Shown here piece after piece: positions 16,593-24,627 of a DNA stretch of 26,501 nucleotides. Every line of letters begins with the position of its first letter. Positions within the stretch are counted from its first letter, which is position 1. Below the pieces are notes generated by a model, which worked only from the letters and a program-made list of their open reading frames with translations, had not been told where the DNA came from and made no database searches. Made by a program: the position numbers and the translations under genes. This stretch comes from JANXSD01 sp043758125 (lineage in GTDB: Bacteria; Bacteroidota; Bacteroidia; AKYH767-A; OLB10). The DNA lies in assembly GCA_043758125.1 (NCBI GenBank), contig JAYVOC010000278.1:1-26501 (forward strand), read 5' to 3'.

Positions 16593-16786
16593 ACAGAGGC
16601 GCAAAGGAATAATTGCTAGCAGAGACGCAGAGACGCAAAGGAATAATTGCTCGCAGAGACGCAGAGGCGCAAAGGAATAATTGCTCGCAGAGACGTAGAG
16701 ACGCAGAGAAATAATTGCGCGCAGAGACGCAGAGACGCAGAGGAATAATTGCTCGCAGAGACGCAGAGGAATAATTGCTCGCAGAG
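16593..16786. repeat. 34-bp tandem repeat array (GCAGAGAC-based)
   Basis: Four full 34-bp units begin at 16619, 16653, 16687 and 16721. A partial unit precedes them from 16593, and a 26-bp unit (16755-16780) lacking one 8-bp step follows, then a trailing GCAGAG. Each unit is GCAGAGAC repeated about twice plus GCAAAGGAATAATTGCTC or a close variant, so an 8-bp period is nested in the 34-bp period. Units differ by 0-4 bases. The array fills the gap between the ompH terminator and murI and is much richer in G and C than its surroundings. The reverse-strand frame across it (repeated Leu-Cys-Val-Ser-Ala) is an artefact of the repeats, not a gene. Confidence 0.95.
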
Positions 16787-16821
16787 TAGTGAATTGAAAT
16801 AAAAAAACAGAATAATGATGT

Positions 16822-16829
16822 TACATTTG
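16822..16829 (+). promoter_or_regulatory. Candidate -7 element for murI
   Basis: TACATTTG, followed by C, matches TAnnTTTGc and ends 4 bases before the murI ATG at 16834. The transcript would then be leaderless or nearly so. No convincing -33 element is seen at 19-21 bp. Confidence 0.35.
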
Positions 16830-16833
16830 CAAT

Positions 16834-17655
16834 ATGGCATTAAAGAAAGATCCCTCCACTCGACCACTTGGAATTTTTGATTCTGGTATTGGAGGTTTAA
16901 CTGTGGCAAGTGCTATACAGGAGTTACTGCCCAATGAAACTATTATTTACTTTGGTGACACTGCGCATCTCCCTTATGGAGATAAGTCGCCAGAAGCGAT
17001 TAAAAAATGGTCTACGGTGATTAGTGACTTCCTACTTACCTTCGATTGCAAGATGCTTATTATTGCTTGTAATAGTATTTCATCCGTTGCTTATGATGTT
17101 GTAAAAAAACATGTTGGCAACCGTGCAATCGTAGTGAACGTTATTGATCCGATAGTAGATTATGTAGGTGCGCAAAAAGCATTAAAAAATGTGGGTGTAA
17201 TTGGGACTAAGGCAACGATTCGTACTGAAATGTATGCAAAGAAATTAAAGGAGAAAAAGAACAAGTTAACTGTTTCGTCTTTAGCAACACCATTACTTGC
17301 GCCAATGATTGAAGAAGGATTTTTCAATAATAAAATTAGTAAAACTATTATTAACGATTACCTTTCTCGTCCTAAGTTAGCAAAGATTGATAGTTTGATT
17401 TTAGGATGTACTCACTACCCATTGATTCGTCCTGAAATAGAACAATATTATAAGGGGCGTGTTGTTATTTTTGATTCCGCACAAATTGTTGCTCATCATG
17501 TTCAATGGTTGTTAGATGAACATCATTTATTAAATCATGGCAAAGCAAAGAAGCATCGTTTTTATATTTCAGACTTCACGCCAGCATTTGAGCAGAGCAC
17601 GAAAATTTTCTTCAAAGGAAAAGTTTCACTAGAACAGAAAAATTTGTGGAAGTGA
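16834..17655 (+). CDS. murI: Glutamate racemase
   Basis: Interconverts L- and D-glutamate in the cytoplasm, supplying D-Glu for peptidoglycan. The 273-aa protein has normal length. GIFDSGIGGLTVAS (Asp16-Ser17) is at the N-terminus, IIYFGDTAHLPYG follows, and the two catalytic cysteines are Cys79 in IIACNSISS and Cys192 in LILGCTHYP. The first Cys motif is ACNS rather than the commoner ACNT, a conservative change. The start is secure because the IFDSG motif follows 13 residues after Met. It comes after the 34-bp repeat array and completes the envelope cluster. Confidence 0.96.
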   Translation: MALKKDPSTRPLGIFDSGIGGLTVASAIQELLPNETIIYFGDTAHLPYGDKSPEAIKKWSTVISDFLLTFDCKMLIIACNSISSVAYDVVKKHVGNRAIVVNVIDPIVDYVGAQKALKNVGVIGTKATIRTEMYAKKLKEKKNKLTVSSLATPLLAPMIEEGFFNNKISKTIINDYLSRPKLAKIDSLILGCTHYPLIRPEIEQYYKGRVVIFDSAQIVAHHVQWLLDEHHLLNHGKAKKHRFYISDFTPAFEQSTKIFFKGKVSLEQKNLWK

Positions 17656-17759
17656 TTTCTTTTGAGATTGATATTTACACTTTCATGGTTTCATTTCATC
17701 TGAATAAAATTTGTTCAGGAATAAATATATCTTATTAACTGTACAGCGTCAAATTAAAA

Positions 17760-18233
17760 ATGAATAATTCATTCACAATAAAAAGAACGAACTCAGAAGA
17801 TTTAAATTTTCAAAATCTTGTTGCTTTACTTGATAAGGACTTGAAAATTCGCGATGGTGAAGATCATTTCTTTTATGCGCAATTCAATAAGATTGATGCT
17901 ATAAAAAATGTAGTCGTACTTTTAATCGATAACGTTGTTGTTGCATGTGGTGCGATCAAAAAATACAATAATAGTTCGGCGGAAATTAAAAGGATGTTTG
18001 TGCTAGAAGAATTTCGCGGACGAGGAATAGCTTTATTGGTATTAAAAGAACTCGAATCATGGGCATACGAATTAAATTTTTCGGAATGCATATTGGAAAC
18101 TGGATTTAAACAGCCCGAGGCTATAAGGCTTTATCAAAAAGCAGGATATTCAAAAATTTCTAATTACGGTCAATATGAAAATGTTGATACTAGTATTTGC
18201 ATGAAAAAGATATTAAAAGATAATGAGCAATAA
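17760..18233 (+). CDS. GNAT family N-acetyltransferase
   Basis: A 157-aa acyl-CoA-dependent acetyltransferase; the substrate is unknown. The GNAT fold is visible in order: VVVACGAIKKY (~residues 60-70), EIKRMFVLEEFRGRGIALLVL (~residues 77-97, containing the R-G-R-G-I acetyl-CoA pyrophosphate loop), CILETGFKQPEAIRLYQKAGY (~residues 112-132) and a terminal ICMKKIL strand. Length is normal for a single-domain member. It follows murI by 104 bp. A decayed copy of its 3' end and downstream flank lies at about 20160-20334, beyond the T9SS gene on the opposite strand. Confidence 0.9.
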   Translation: MNNSFTIKRTNSEDLNFQNLVALLDKDLKIRDGEDHFFYAQFNKIDAIKNVVVLLIDNVVVACGAIKKYNNSSAEIKRMFVLEEFRGRGIALLVLKELESWAYELNFSECILETGFKQPEAIRLYQKAGYSKISNYGQYENVDTSICMKKILKDNEQ

Positions 18234-18323
18234 TTTACATTTTTAATTAATGATTTTAAAATTTTTCATTGATTAAAAACTTTGTAGTAATATGTCTAAG
18301 TATTTAAGGGGTTAGAATAATAC
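18150..18323 (+). repeat. Long direct repeat, copy A (GNAT 3' end plus flank)
   Basis: The last ~28 codons of the GNAT gene and ~90 bp of downstream DNA match 20160-20334 in the same orientation, with roughly three of four bases identical by eye. Shared landmarks in order: the codons for SICMKK, AATAATTTAC, TTTTTCATTGAT, AAAAACTTT and GTTAGAATAATAC. The repeat ends 15 bp before the 3' end of the convergent T9SS gene. Confidence 0.8.
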
Positions 18324-18337
18324 TATATTGTGTCGTT

Positions 18338-19930
18338 TCAATTATGCTCAACAATTAATTTCTTGCAGTTATACTTCTCACCGTCAAAAACCTTAACAAA
18401 ATAAATTCCTGGAGTAAAATTTTCAAAATTAATTTTTTTATTTGATTCATTTGAGACGGAAACTTCAAAGACATTGTCACCAATTGTATTTGAAATAATA
18501 ATGTTACCTCTTTGAATTGTTTTTGCAAATTCAACTATAAAATTTTCTCTGGTTGGATTTGGCGATAAACTAAAATTACTTGTAAATTCCGAGCTTTCAT
18601 TAATTCCAGTTGTAAAACACAAATTAAATTCAGTGCCACCTGTACCGCTTACTGCACCGTTTATGATAGAACCACCAGTTCCTGTTATTCCTCCACTTGA
18701 AATTGTTCCGCCTGAGCTAATTGTTCCGCCTGTGCCTTGATTCGCACAGGTATTTCCATTGCTATCTAATTTTACAATATACATAGCTCCATTGCTCCAA
18801 CCGTTAAATGAAGTGGAATAACCAGAAACAACATATCCGCCATCTGAATCAACTAATATACCCCATGCCTGTTCAGCGCCTGTTCCGCCTATAGTTCTAG
18901 TCCATAAAAGGTTTCCGTTATTATCAAGTTTAACGACGTAAAAATCATCACCACCTGCACCGAAAGAGGTAGTGTATCCAGCAATAACATAATCTTGATT
19001 CAAATCTTGTGCTATACTATAACCTCTATCATTTCCGCTTCCGCCTACAGTACGTGTCCATAATAAATTTCCACTACCATCAAGTTTGACTACATATACA
19101 TCGTCTGCACCTGCACCAAATGATGATGTATAGCCAGCTATAGCAAAACCGCCATCAATCGTTTTAGTAATTGAGAATCCCCAATCATATTGAGTCCCAC
19201 CAACAGAAGTTGACCATAATAATGCACCGCTACTACTTAATTTAACACAATAAAAATCAGTACCACCCTGACCAAAAGAAAGTGTATAACCTGCAATTAC
19301 AAGTCCGCTATCATTTGTTTGTACCATACTTAATCCATAATCAGCACCCACTCCTCCGATATTTTTAGTCCAAAGAATATTTCCTGCAATATCCAATTTA
19401 ACTACATAAAAATCACTAACACCAAGACCAAAACAAAAAGTAGAAGAATAACCTGCGACAACCAATCCCCCATCTGAAGTTTGAATTATTGAGCGGAATT
19501 CATCCGGTTCATAACCGCCAATATTTTTTGCCCATTGCAAATTTCCTGTATTGCTCAATTTAACAACATAGCCGTTTGTAAGTCCCATAAATGCACCTAC
19601 CGTTTGTGAACGTCCTGCAATCGCATATCCTCCATCAGAAGTTTGAATAATACCGAATCCAATTTGTTCTGTAGTATCTCCTATTGTTTTCGCCCATTGA
19701 AGATTACAAGTATTGTCGAATTTGGTTATATAAACATCTGTCTTTGCTTGAAAATTTTGAAAAAACGAACCAGTTGTTGCATAACCGCCATCAGAAGTTT
19801 TTATTATCCCACCTAATCCTTTGGTAATAATACCAGTCCCACCAATTACATTTTGAAATTTTGTTTGAGCATTTGCACTTCCAATAAGGCAATAAAAGAG
19901 AGCAAGTAATATTGAATAATTATTTTTCAT
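18338..19930 (-). CDS. T9SS type A sorting-domain protein with seven propeller-like repeats
   Basis: A secreted 530-aa protein. A signal peptide (MKNNYSILLALFYCLIGSANAQ) is followed by seven repeats of about 50-55 residues, each with the pattern S/T-DGGY-x-IAGY ... DFYVVKLD-GNLLWT-IGG (residues ~35-390). Seven such units suggest a seven-bladed beta-propeller. Next is a Gly/Thr/Ser-rich linker (GTGGTISSGG-like, residues ~395-440), then a type A sorting domain (SLSPNPTRENFIVEF ... FTPGIYFVKVFDGEKY ... KKLIVE), which directs transport by the T9SS and surface anchoring or release. Ligand and role are unknown. It stands alone on the minus strand with about 1.3 kb of gene-poor DNA upstream and two long direct repeats flanking it. 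Confidence 0.9.
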   Translation of the reverse strand: MKNNYSILLALFYCLIGSANAQTKFQNVIGGTGIITKGLGGIIKTSDGGYATTGSFFQNFQAKTDVYITKFDNTCNLQWAKTIGDTTEQIGFGIIQTSDGGYAIAGRSQTVGAFMGLTNGYVVKLSNTGNLQWAKNIGGYEPDEFRSIIQTSDGGLVVAGYSSTFCFGLGVSDFYVVKLDIAGNILWTKNIGGVGADYGLSMVQTNDSGLVIAGYTLSFGQGGTDFYCVKLSSSGALLWSTSVGGTQYDWGFSITKTIDGGFAIAGYTSSFGAGADDVYVVKLDGSGNLLWTRTVGGSGNDRGYSIAQDLNQDYVIAGYTTSFGAGGDDFYVVKLDNNGNLLWTRTIGGTGAEQAWGILVDSDGGYVVSGYSTSFNGWSNGAMYIVKLDSNGNTCANQGTGGTISSGGTISSGGITGTGGSIINGAVSGTGGTEFNLCFTTGINESSEFTSNFSLSPNPTRENFIVEFAKTIQRGNIIISNTIGDNVFEVSVSNESNKKINFENFTPGIYFVKVFDGEKYNCKKLIVEHN

Positions 19931-20139
19931 GTCATTTAATTTTTAAGATAGTTCAAATATCCAAAAATTTGAATTGCAAATATCTGTTAATTGGATCGTT
20001 AAAACAGTGGGAAATGTCAGAATGCTAAGTAACACCATATTCTTCTTCAAATATAGTTAATTTATTTAGGTACTTACGCGAGCACTACTTCATTAATAAT
20101 TATTTTTATTGCTTTAACTAATAAATGAAATCTTGCCAT

Positions 20140-20240
20140 TTATTAAAGGCAATAACCGTGATCAAATATAATTTATTGCAAATATGAAAAGGTTGTTAGT
20201 AGTAGTATTTGTATGAAAAAAAACAATTAAAGATGACGAA
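20140..20240 (+). pseudogene. Decayed GNAT acetyltransferase 3' fragment
   Basis: In one frame this stretch reads YEKVVSSSICMKKNN-stop, matching the end of the intact GNAT protein (YENVDTSICMKKILKDNEQ). Upstream similarity fades quickly: bases matching the YQKAGYSKI region can be aligned but contain stops. The 5' four-fifths of a gene is missing. It is the coding part of repeat copy B and is best read as the relic of a duplicated acetyltransferase gene. Confidence 0.65.
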
Positions 20241-20334
20241 AATAATTTACATTTTCGATTAACTATTTCAATATTTTTCATTGATAAAAACTTTATCGTA
20301 GCATGTTAAAGCATTTATGGTGTTAGAATAATAC
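20160..20334 (+). repeat. Long direct repeat, copy B (relic of GNAT 3' end plus flank)
   Basis: Second copy of the repeat at 18150-18323, same orientation, about 2 kb apart. The most conserved blocks are AATAATTTACATTTT, TTTTTCATTGAT and GTTAGAATAATAC. The two copies flank the 530-aa T9SS gene. Confidence 0.8.
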
Positions 20335-20339
20335 AACTG

Positions 20340-20590
20340 TTTGATATTCGATAATTGAAATTATATTCGCTAATTTAGTTGACAAAATCTAGATTTTTTT
20401 TAGAAAGTAAAACTTTAATAACCATTTACAATTACTTACTTCCGACTACAAATGTTTAATATTCGATAATTCCATTTTCGTTTCCTAATTTAGTTGACAA
20501 AAACTTGTCCTGATTCAAACTGGAAGCTAGAATCGTCGACAATGAAAAATTACTCTAGCCGATTACAAATACTTACTTCCGACTACAAAT
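20340..20590. repeat. Degenerate tandem repeat, two copies
   Basis: TTTGATATTCGATAATT at 20340-20356 recurs as TTTAATATTCGATAATT at 20455-20471, each followed within ~20 bp by CTAATTTAGTTGACAAAA. Each unit ends in ACTTACTTCCGACTACAAAT (20434-20453 and 20571-20590, identical). The units are about 115 and 136 bp because the second carries extra bases in the middle. Origin and function unknown. Confidence 0.85.
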
Positions 20591-20634
20591 ATTTAATTTC
20601 CACAATTAAGTCATTTTATGAATTTCTTTGTAGA

Positions 20635-20662
20635 AAATTCTATTTCAGTACTAATAGAATTT
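20635..20662. repeat. AT-rich inverted repeat
   Basis: AAATTCTATT (20635-20644) and AATAGAATTT (20653-20662) form a perfect 10-bp stem with an 8-nt loop. No T tract follows. It could be a degenerate terminator or a relic mobile-element end. Confidence 0.6.
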
Positions 20663-20914
20663 AAAGTTTGTTTCAGCATGAAAAATCCGTAAAATATTTA
20701 TTGGTGGTTTGAAAAGGGCAACAAACAATTGCAAAACCAATTTTTAACTGTATTTAATTAATCACTTATCATCAAATAATGTTTCCTAAAGAAATTAATA
20801 AATACAATCAAATGTTAAGAATACTGGATTGTATTTAAAAATAGTTGCGCAACAAAATAATATAATGTACATCTTCCACAAAATAAATCTATGACTACAA
20901 GAGATTGTTTTTTT

Positions 20915-21067
20915 AGCAAAAGAGTACGCTCAATGTAAATTAGAGGATTATCAAGGAATGGCAAATCTGTAATTGCAAATAATTGTGGAGATGATAAACT
21001 TTGTACAGAAGAGATTCTTCAATTAAACTGAAGAACAAAGTTTAACAGGTATTCTCAGAAAATTTAA
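20915..21067 (+). pseudogene. Relic of an OmpA/MotB-type C-terminal domain
   Basis: In one frame from 20915 the sequence reads SKRVRSM, stop (20936), IRGLSRNGKSV, then IANNCGDDKLCTEEILQLN, stop (21029), RTKFNRY. The second part closely follows the end of Bacteroidota OmpA-like peptidoglycan-binding domains, which typically end in GYGE/KS, N, C, D, CTEE, HQLNRRTEF. The second stop replaces the first Arg of NRRTEF and is a single C-to-T change from CGA. The N-terminal part of the domain, and the start of any gene, cannot be found. This is a dead gene end, possibly of an outer-membrane lipoprotein or a PorE-like T9SS protein; which one cannot be told. Confidence 0.55.
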
Positions 21068-21220
21068 ATTAAATGATAAAGAGAATGTCATGTACAGATG
21101 GTAGATTAGGTTATAAAAATAATTGAAAACAAGATTTAAGTAAATAAGATTTTGAATTGTTGAGATGATAGATTTTTATATATTGTTTTTTACTATCTTT
21201 CATCCTGTAAAACTACTACC

Positions 21221-24200
21221 ATGAAAAAATTAGGCTTCATTTGTCTTTTAATTTTGAATTACACCATTTCCAATGCTCAATGGACGCAAACCAACGGACC
21301 GGAAGGAGGATATTTTAATTCCATGGAAAAAGTAGGTAACTCTATTTGGGCAGCAATGCGTAGTGGAATTTATACATCTCAGAACGATGGAGCAAGTTGG
21401 ACTAAATTACCCTTTTTAAATGATGCTTGCTTAGACATAAAATGTCATGGTGACACCATTGTAATTTTGTGCACTTCTATTCCTACATTGCAGGTTACTA
21501 CTTATGATTTATATTCTCGTAAAAGTACTGATGGCGGATTATCTTTTTCTACAGCTACAATAATCGAAAGTAGTTCTTCCTCTATTACCTACCCTCCTCA
21601 ACTATTTAATGTAAACAATAAATACTTTACAAAAGGTCAATGGGATTGGTACATTTCAGATAATAATGGAATTACCTGGACGCTTTATCCTTTACCTTTT
21701 GGCAATGCAATGAGTGTAATTGATGGTAAAGATTCAATAATATTTCTCGAATTTAAAGATAATATACCAGGAGCAGCTGGAATATATTCTTCAACTGATA
21801 TGATAAATTTTTCCTTAGTCGACACTACTTATAGTGCATCTAGTGGTGGATTAATGGTAGATAATTCATTGTTCTTATACATTAGTGATTACGATACTAT
21901 TATTCATCAATATGTTATTAAGTCAGATAATTTTGGTACAAGTTGGGACACAGTATATTCATCCGGACCACTAGCGCATGCATCAGCAGGTTGCTCTAAT
22001 TTTAATGGAGGAATTTATTTTTATCAATACCCAAATTATATTTTTAGCAATGACAAAGGACAAACTTGGAATACTTTTACATTTCCCACTGGATATTCAC
22101 CATCGCCTTTAAACAATAATCTTTTGCTTAGCAATGGTGATATTTTAAATTATGTTTATCCAGCAGGAATAGTCAGATATATTCCATCACAAAACATATA
22201 TTTTCCAACTCAAACAGGTATTAAAGGGCAATATCCAATCAGTCTGTCATCAAACAAAGGCAATCTCTATTGTGGTACACTTTCGAATTCATTTATGTCA
22301 TCTGATGCAGGAAGTACGTGGCAAAAAATTCCTGCCGATATTAAATATGTTGTTGACTTTGCTTTCTGTGGAGATACAATTATTGGTGCTCAAGAAGATT
22401 ATAATGGGCATTTAATTCGTTCATTCAATAATGGTGCAAACTGGGATACTTTATCAGCGCCAGTTGGTCTTGGTTGGTATTCGCCTACTTCAATTGAATT
22501 TATAGGAAGTACATTATATTCTTCAAGTGATCGGATCTTAAGTAGTAATGATTTAGGAATTACATGGGATACACTTCCAAAATGGACTACTTCTGGTGTT
22601 GGAAATTGTATTACAACTGGCAGTGATCTAAACGGGTATGTTGCAAATATTACTGGTCAATTATGGGTAGTGACCAATGATGGTGATGTTTTAAAATATG
22701 ATACTACAAGTCAAACCTGGTCAGAGATGTTTTGTTTCTGGTCAACAGGTTCCAATAATTCAAACAAGATGTATAGTTTAGGTTCTTCAATTATTGTAAC
22801 AGGAAGTGCAGGAATGTTTATTTCAAATGATGCAGGGCTTACATGGAATGGTTTTGCACCATCTTCTATGCCAGTAACAACTGCATACAATTTCATGTCT
22901 GTTAATAATGTGTGGGCTGCAAGTTGTGGGTCGTATGGCATTTATTTTTCAAGTGATTACGGCATAACATGGTCACCATTGCAGACACCATCGCCATTTT
23001 ATGCAAGAGGTGGTTTGACAGCTCTCAACGGCAAATTATTCTGTGGTAGTTATTATAACAGTGTTTGGGCTAGAAGTGGCACTCTAGAAACAATTTCAGG
23101 TGTTGTATTCAATGATCAGAATAATAATAATGTTCAAGATGCAGGTGAGAAAGGAATTAAAAATATAGTATTAAAACTAAAGACAAGTGGATTGTTTGCG
23201 ACAACCGATTCCTTAGGTCATTATGTATTAACTTATGACGTTACTGGCGATACTCTAGAAACAGAACTACCTTTCTTCTGTAACACTTTTCCTGCTTATT
23301 ATATTTCGCCCGGAACATCAGTTCAGAATTTTGATTTTGCAGTTACCTTTAACACTACTATAGGCGATTTCTCTGTCGACCTTTCTAATATAAATATATT
23401 TAGACCAGGGTTTCAAACTAACTTGATGCTTTCGGTTAAAAATCAAGGAACAATATCACAACCATCAGTTGTTGATGTAACACTAGATCCACAATTACAA
23501 TTTAACTCTGCGACTCCATCACCGACTAGCATTACAGGTAATCAATTGTCATGGGATGTTGACTCGCTTGAATTCAATACTGGAATTGGTATTACAATTA
23601 ATGTTAATACTCCAATAGCCGCTAATTTAGGAAGCGCAATAAGTTGTATTGCTTCGGTTACGCCTTCTGTAATTGATACATTTCCTTCCAATAATACTTA
23701 TGTGCTAAATGATAGTGTTAGAGGATCTTTTGATCCAAATGATAAACAATGTCTTCAAGGAAATTATTTTACGCCACAACAATTACAAAATGGAGAAGCG
23801 CTTGAGTTTATTGTTCGATTTCAAAATACAGGCAATTTCCCGGCTTCGGTTATTCACATAATTGACACGTTAAGTCAATTTCTTGATGTCTCCACATTTC
23901 AAGTTGTCAGTTCCAGTCATCCTGTTGAATGGAGCATAACAGGTCAAGGCCGAGTTGAATTTATATTCGATAATATTAATCTTCCTGCTTCTAGTTTTGA
24001 CGAGCCTAATAGTCATGGATTAGTAAAGTACACTGTAAGATGTAAGAAAGGATTGTCTATTGGAAATGCTATAGTTAATACTGCCTATATTTATTTTGAT
24101 TTCAACACTCCAATTATTACAAATACTACAACAACATTAATTGCGAATCCGGTGATTCTTGTTGTAAATAATAATTCAGGTATTAGTAATTATGAATTGT

Positions 24201-24433
24201 TGCTATACCCAAATCCGGCATCTAATATTCTGAATATAGTCTTGGCTGATAATCCACAAAAATATTGCACGATTCGAATCAATAGTAATATAACTCAAGT
24301 TTATTCAACAACTACTTTAAATAAGTATAATCAACTAGATATTTCAAATTTTGCTGATGGATTTTATTATGGCACTTTAGTGAATGAGAAAGGAGAATTA
24401 TTAAAAGGATTTAAGTTTGTTATTAGGCATTAA
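21221..24433 (+). CDS. Large T9SS type A cargo protein with Asp-box, SdrD_B-like and DUF7619-like domains
   Basis: A 1070-aa secreted protein with a signal peptide (MKKLGFICLLILNYTISNAQ). Residues ~20-610 hold about ten Asp-box (BNR) motifs of the form S-x-D-x-G-x-T/S-W, for example SQNDGASW, SDNNGITW, SNDKGQTW, SSDAGSTW and SSDYGITW, so one or two sortilin/sialidase-type propellers are likely. Residues ~624-700 start ISGVVFNDQNNNNVQDAGEKG, an SdrD_B/Cna-B-like fold. Residues ~830-975 start GSFDPNDK and include VRFQNTGNFPASVIHIIDTL and AYIYFDFNTPIITN, matching what I know as DUF7619. A type A sorting domain ends it (LLYPNPASNILNIVL to the C-terminus). The active-site residues of a sialidase are not evident, so adhesion or binding is more likely than catalysis. 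Confidence 0.88.
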   Translation: MKKLGFICLLILNYTISNAQWTQTNGPEGGYFNSMEKVGNSIWAAMRSGIYTSQNDGASWTKLPFLNDACLDIKCHGDTIVILCTSIPTLQVTTYDLYSRKSTDGGLSFSTATIIESSSSSITYPPQLFNVNNKYFTKGQWDWYISDNNGITWTLYPLPFGNAMSVIDGKDSIIFLEFKDNIPGAAGIYSSTDMINFSLVDTTYSASSGGLMVDNSLFLYISDYDTIIHQYVIKSDNFGTSWDTVYSSGPLAHASAGCSNFNGGIYFYQYPNYIFSNDKGQTWNTFTFPTGYSPSPLNNNLLLSNGDILNYVYPAGIVRYIPSQNIYFPTQTGIKGQYPISLSSNKGNLYCGTLSNSFMSSDAGSTWQKIPADIKYVVDFAFCGDTIIGAQEDYNGHLIRSFNNGANWDTLSAPVGLGWYSPTSIEFIGSTLYSSSDRILSSNDLGITWDTLPKWTTSGVGNCITTGSDLNGYVANITGQLWVVTNDGDVLKYDTTSQTWSEMFCFWSTGSNNSNKMYSLGSSIIVTGSAGMFISNDAGLTWNGFAPSSMPVTTAYNFMSVNNVWAASCGSYGIYFSSDYGITWSPLQTPSPFYARGGLTALNGKLFCGSYYNSVWARSGTLETISGVVFNDQNNNNVQDAGEKGIKNIVLKLKTSGLFATTDSLGHYVLTYDVTGDTLETELPFFCNTFPAYYISPGTSVQNFDFAVTFNTTIGDFSVDLSNINIFRPGFQTNLMLSVKNQGTISQPSVVDVTLDPQLQFNSATPSPTSITGNQLSWDVDSLEFNTGIGITINVNTPIAANLGSAISCIASVTPSVIDTFPSNNTYVLNDSVRGSFDPNDKQCLQGNYFTPQQLQNGEALEFIVRFQNTGNFPASVIHIIDTLSQFLDVSTFQVVSSSHPVEWSITGQGRVEFIFDNINLPASSFDEPNSHGLVKYTVRCKKGLSIGNAIVNTAYIYFDFNTPIITNTTTTLIANPVILVVNNNSGISNYELLLYPNPASNILNIVLADNPQKYCTIRINSNITQVYSTTTLNKYNQLDISNFADGFYYGTLVNEKGELLKGFKFVIRH

Positions 24434-24496
24434 AGGATCAAACCCTAATTTATCTAACAGTAACATTTGCATCATCTTAATTATTTTAAAAGGTAA

Positions 24497-24538
24497 GGTA
24501 ATGAGCTCAAATTAGTTGGTATTTTGGAGCTCATTACC
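24497..24538. terminator. Hairpin between convergent T9SS genes
   Basis: A perfect 12-bp stem (GGTAATGAGCTC at 24497-24508 with its complement at 24527-24538) has an 18-nt loop that may pair further. It lies 64 bp after the plus-strand T9SS gene and 90 bp after the end of the minus-strand type B fragment. No long T tract follows in the plus direction; TTACCTTTTAAAA follows in the minus direction. It may act as a terminator for either gene. Confidence 0.5.
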
Positions 24539-24627
24539 CCAGATTTATAATAAAATAATCTATTGTTTCTTCAAGCGAGAACTTGTTCCTACTCAAACGA
24601 GAAACCAAAATTTTTCATTGGCAAAAT

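Larger units (their letters stand above)
19931..21220. other. 1.3-kb gene-poor region with decayed sequence
   Basis: No intact ORF above about 60 codons is present on either strand. From left to right it holds unrecognised AT-rich DNA, the GNAT relic and its repeat flank (20140-20334), a degenerate tandem repeat (20340-20590), an AT-rich hairpin (20635-20662), unrecognised DNA, and an OmpA-domain relic (20915-21067). The pattern suggests a long-standing site of insertion, duplication and decay between the two T9SS cargo genes. Confidence 0.7.

Noticed and set aside
16593..16786. Possible CRISPR array
   Set aside because: Units abut directly and the 'spacers' would be near-identical; there are no unique spacers and no cas genes. 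It is a tandem repeat.
16616..16909. 97-codon minus-strand ORF over the repeat array
   Set aside because: Its Leu-Cys-Val-Ser-Ala repetition is produced by the 34-bp repeats, it overlaps the murI start, and it has no leader or domain.
22711..22941. 76-codon minus-strand ORF within the 1070-aa T9SS gene
   Set aside because: Shadow frame of an intact gene with regular Asp-box repeats.
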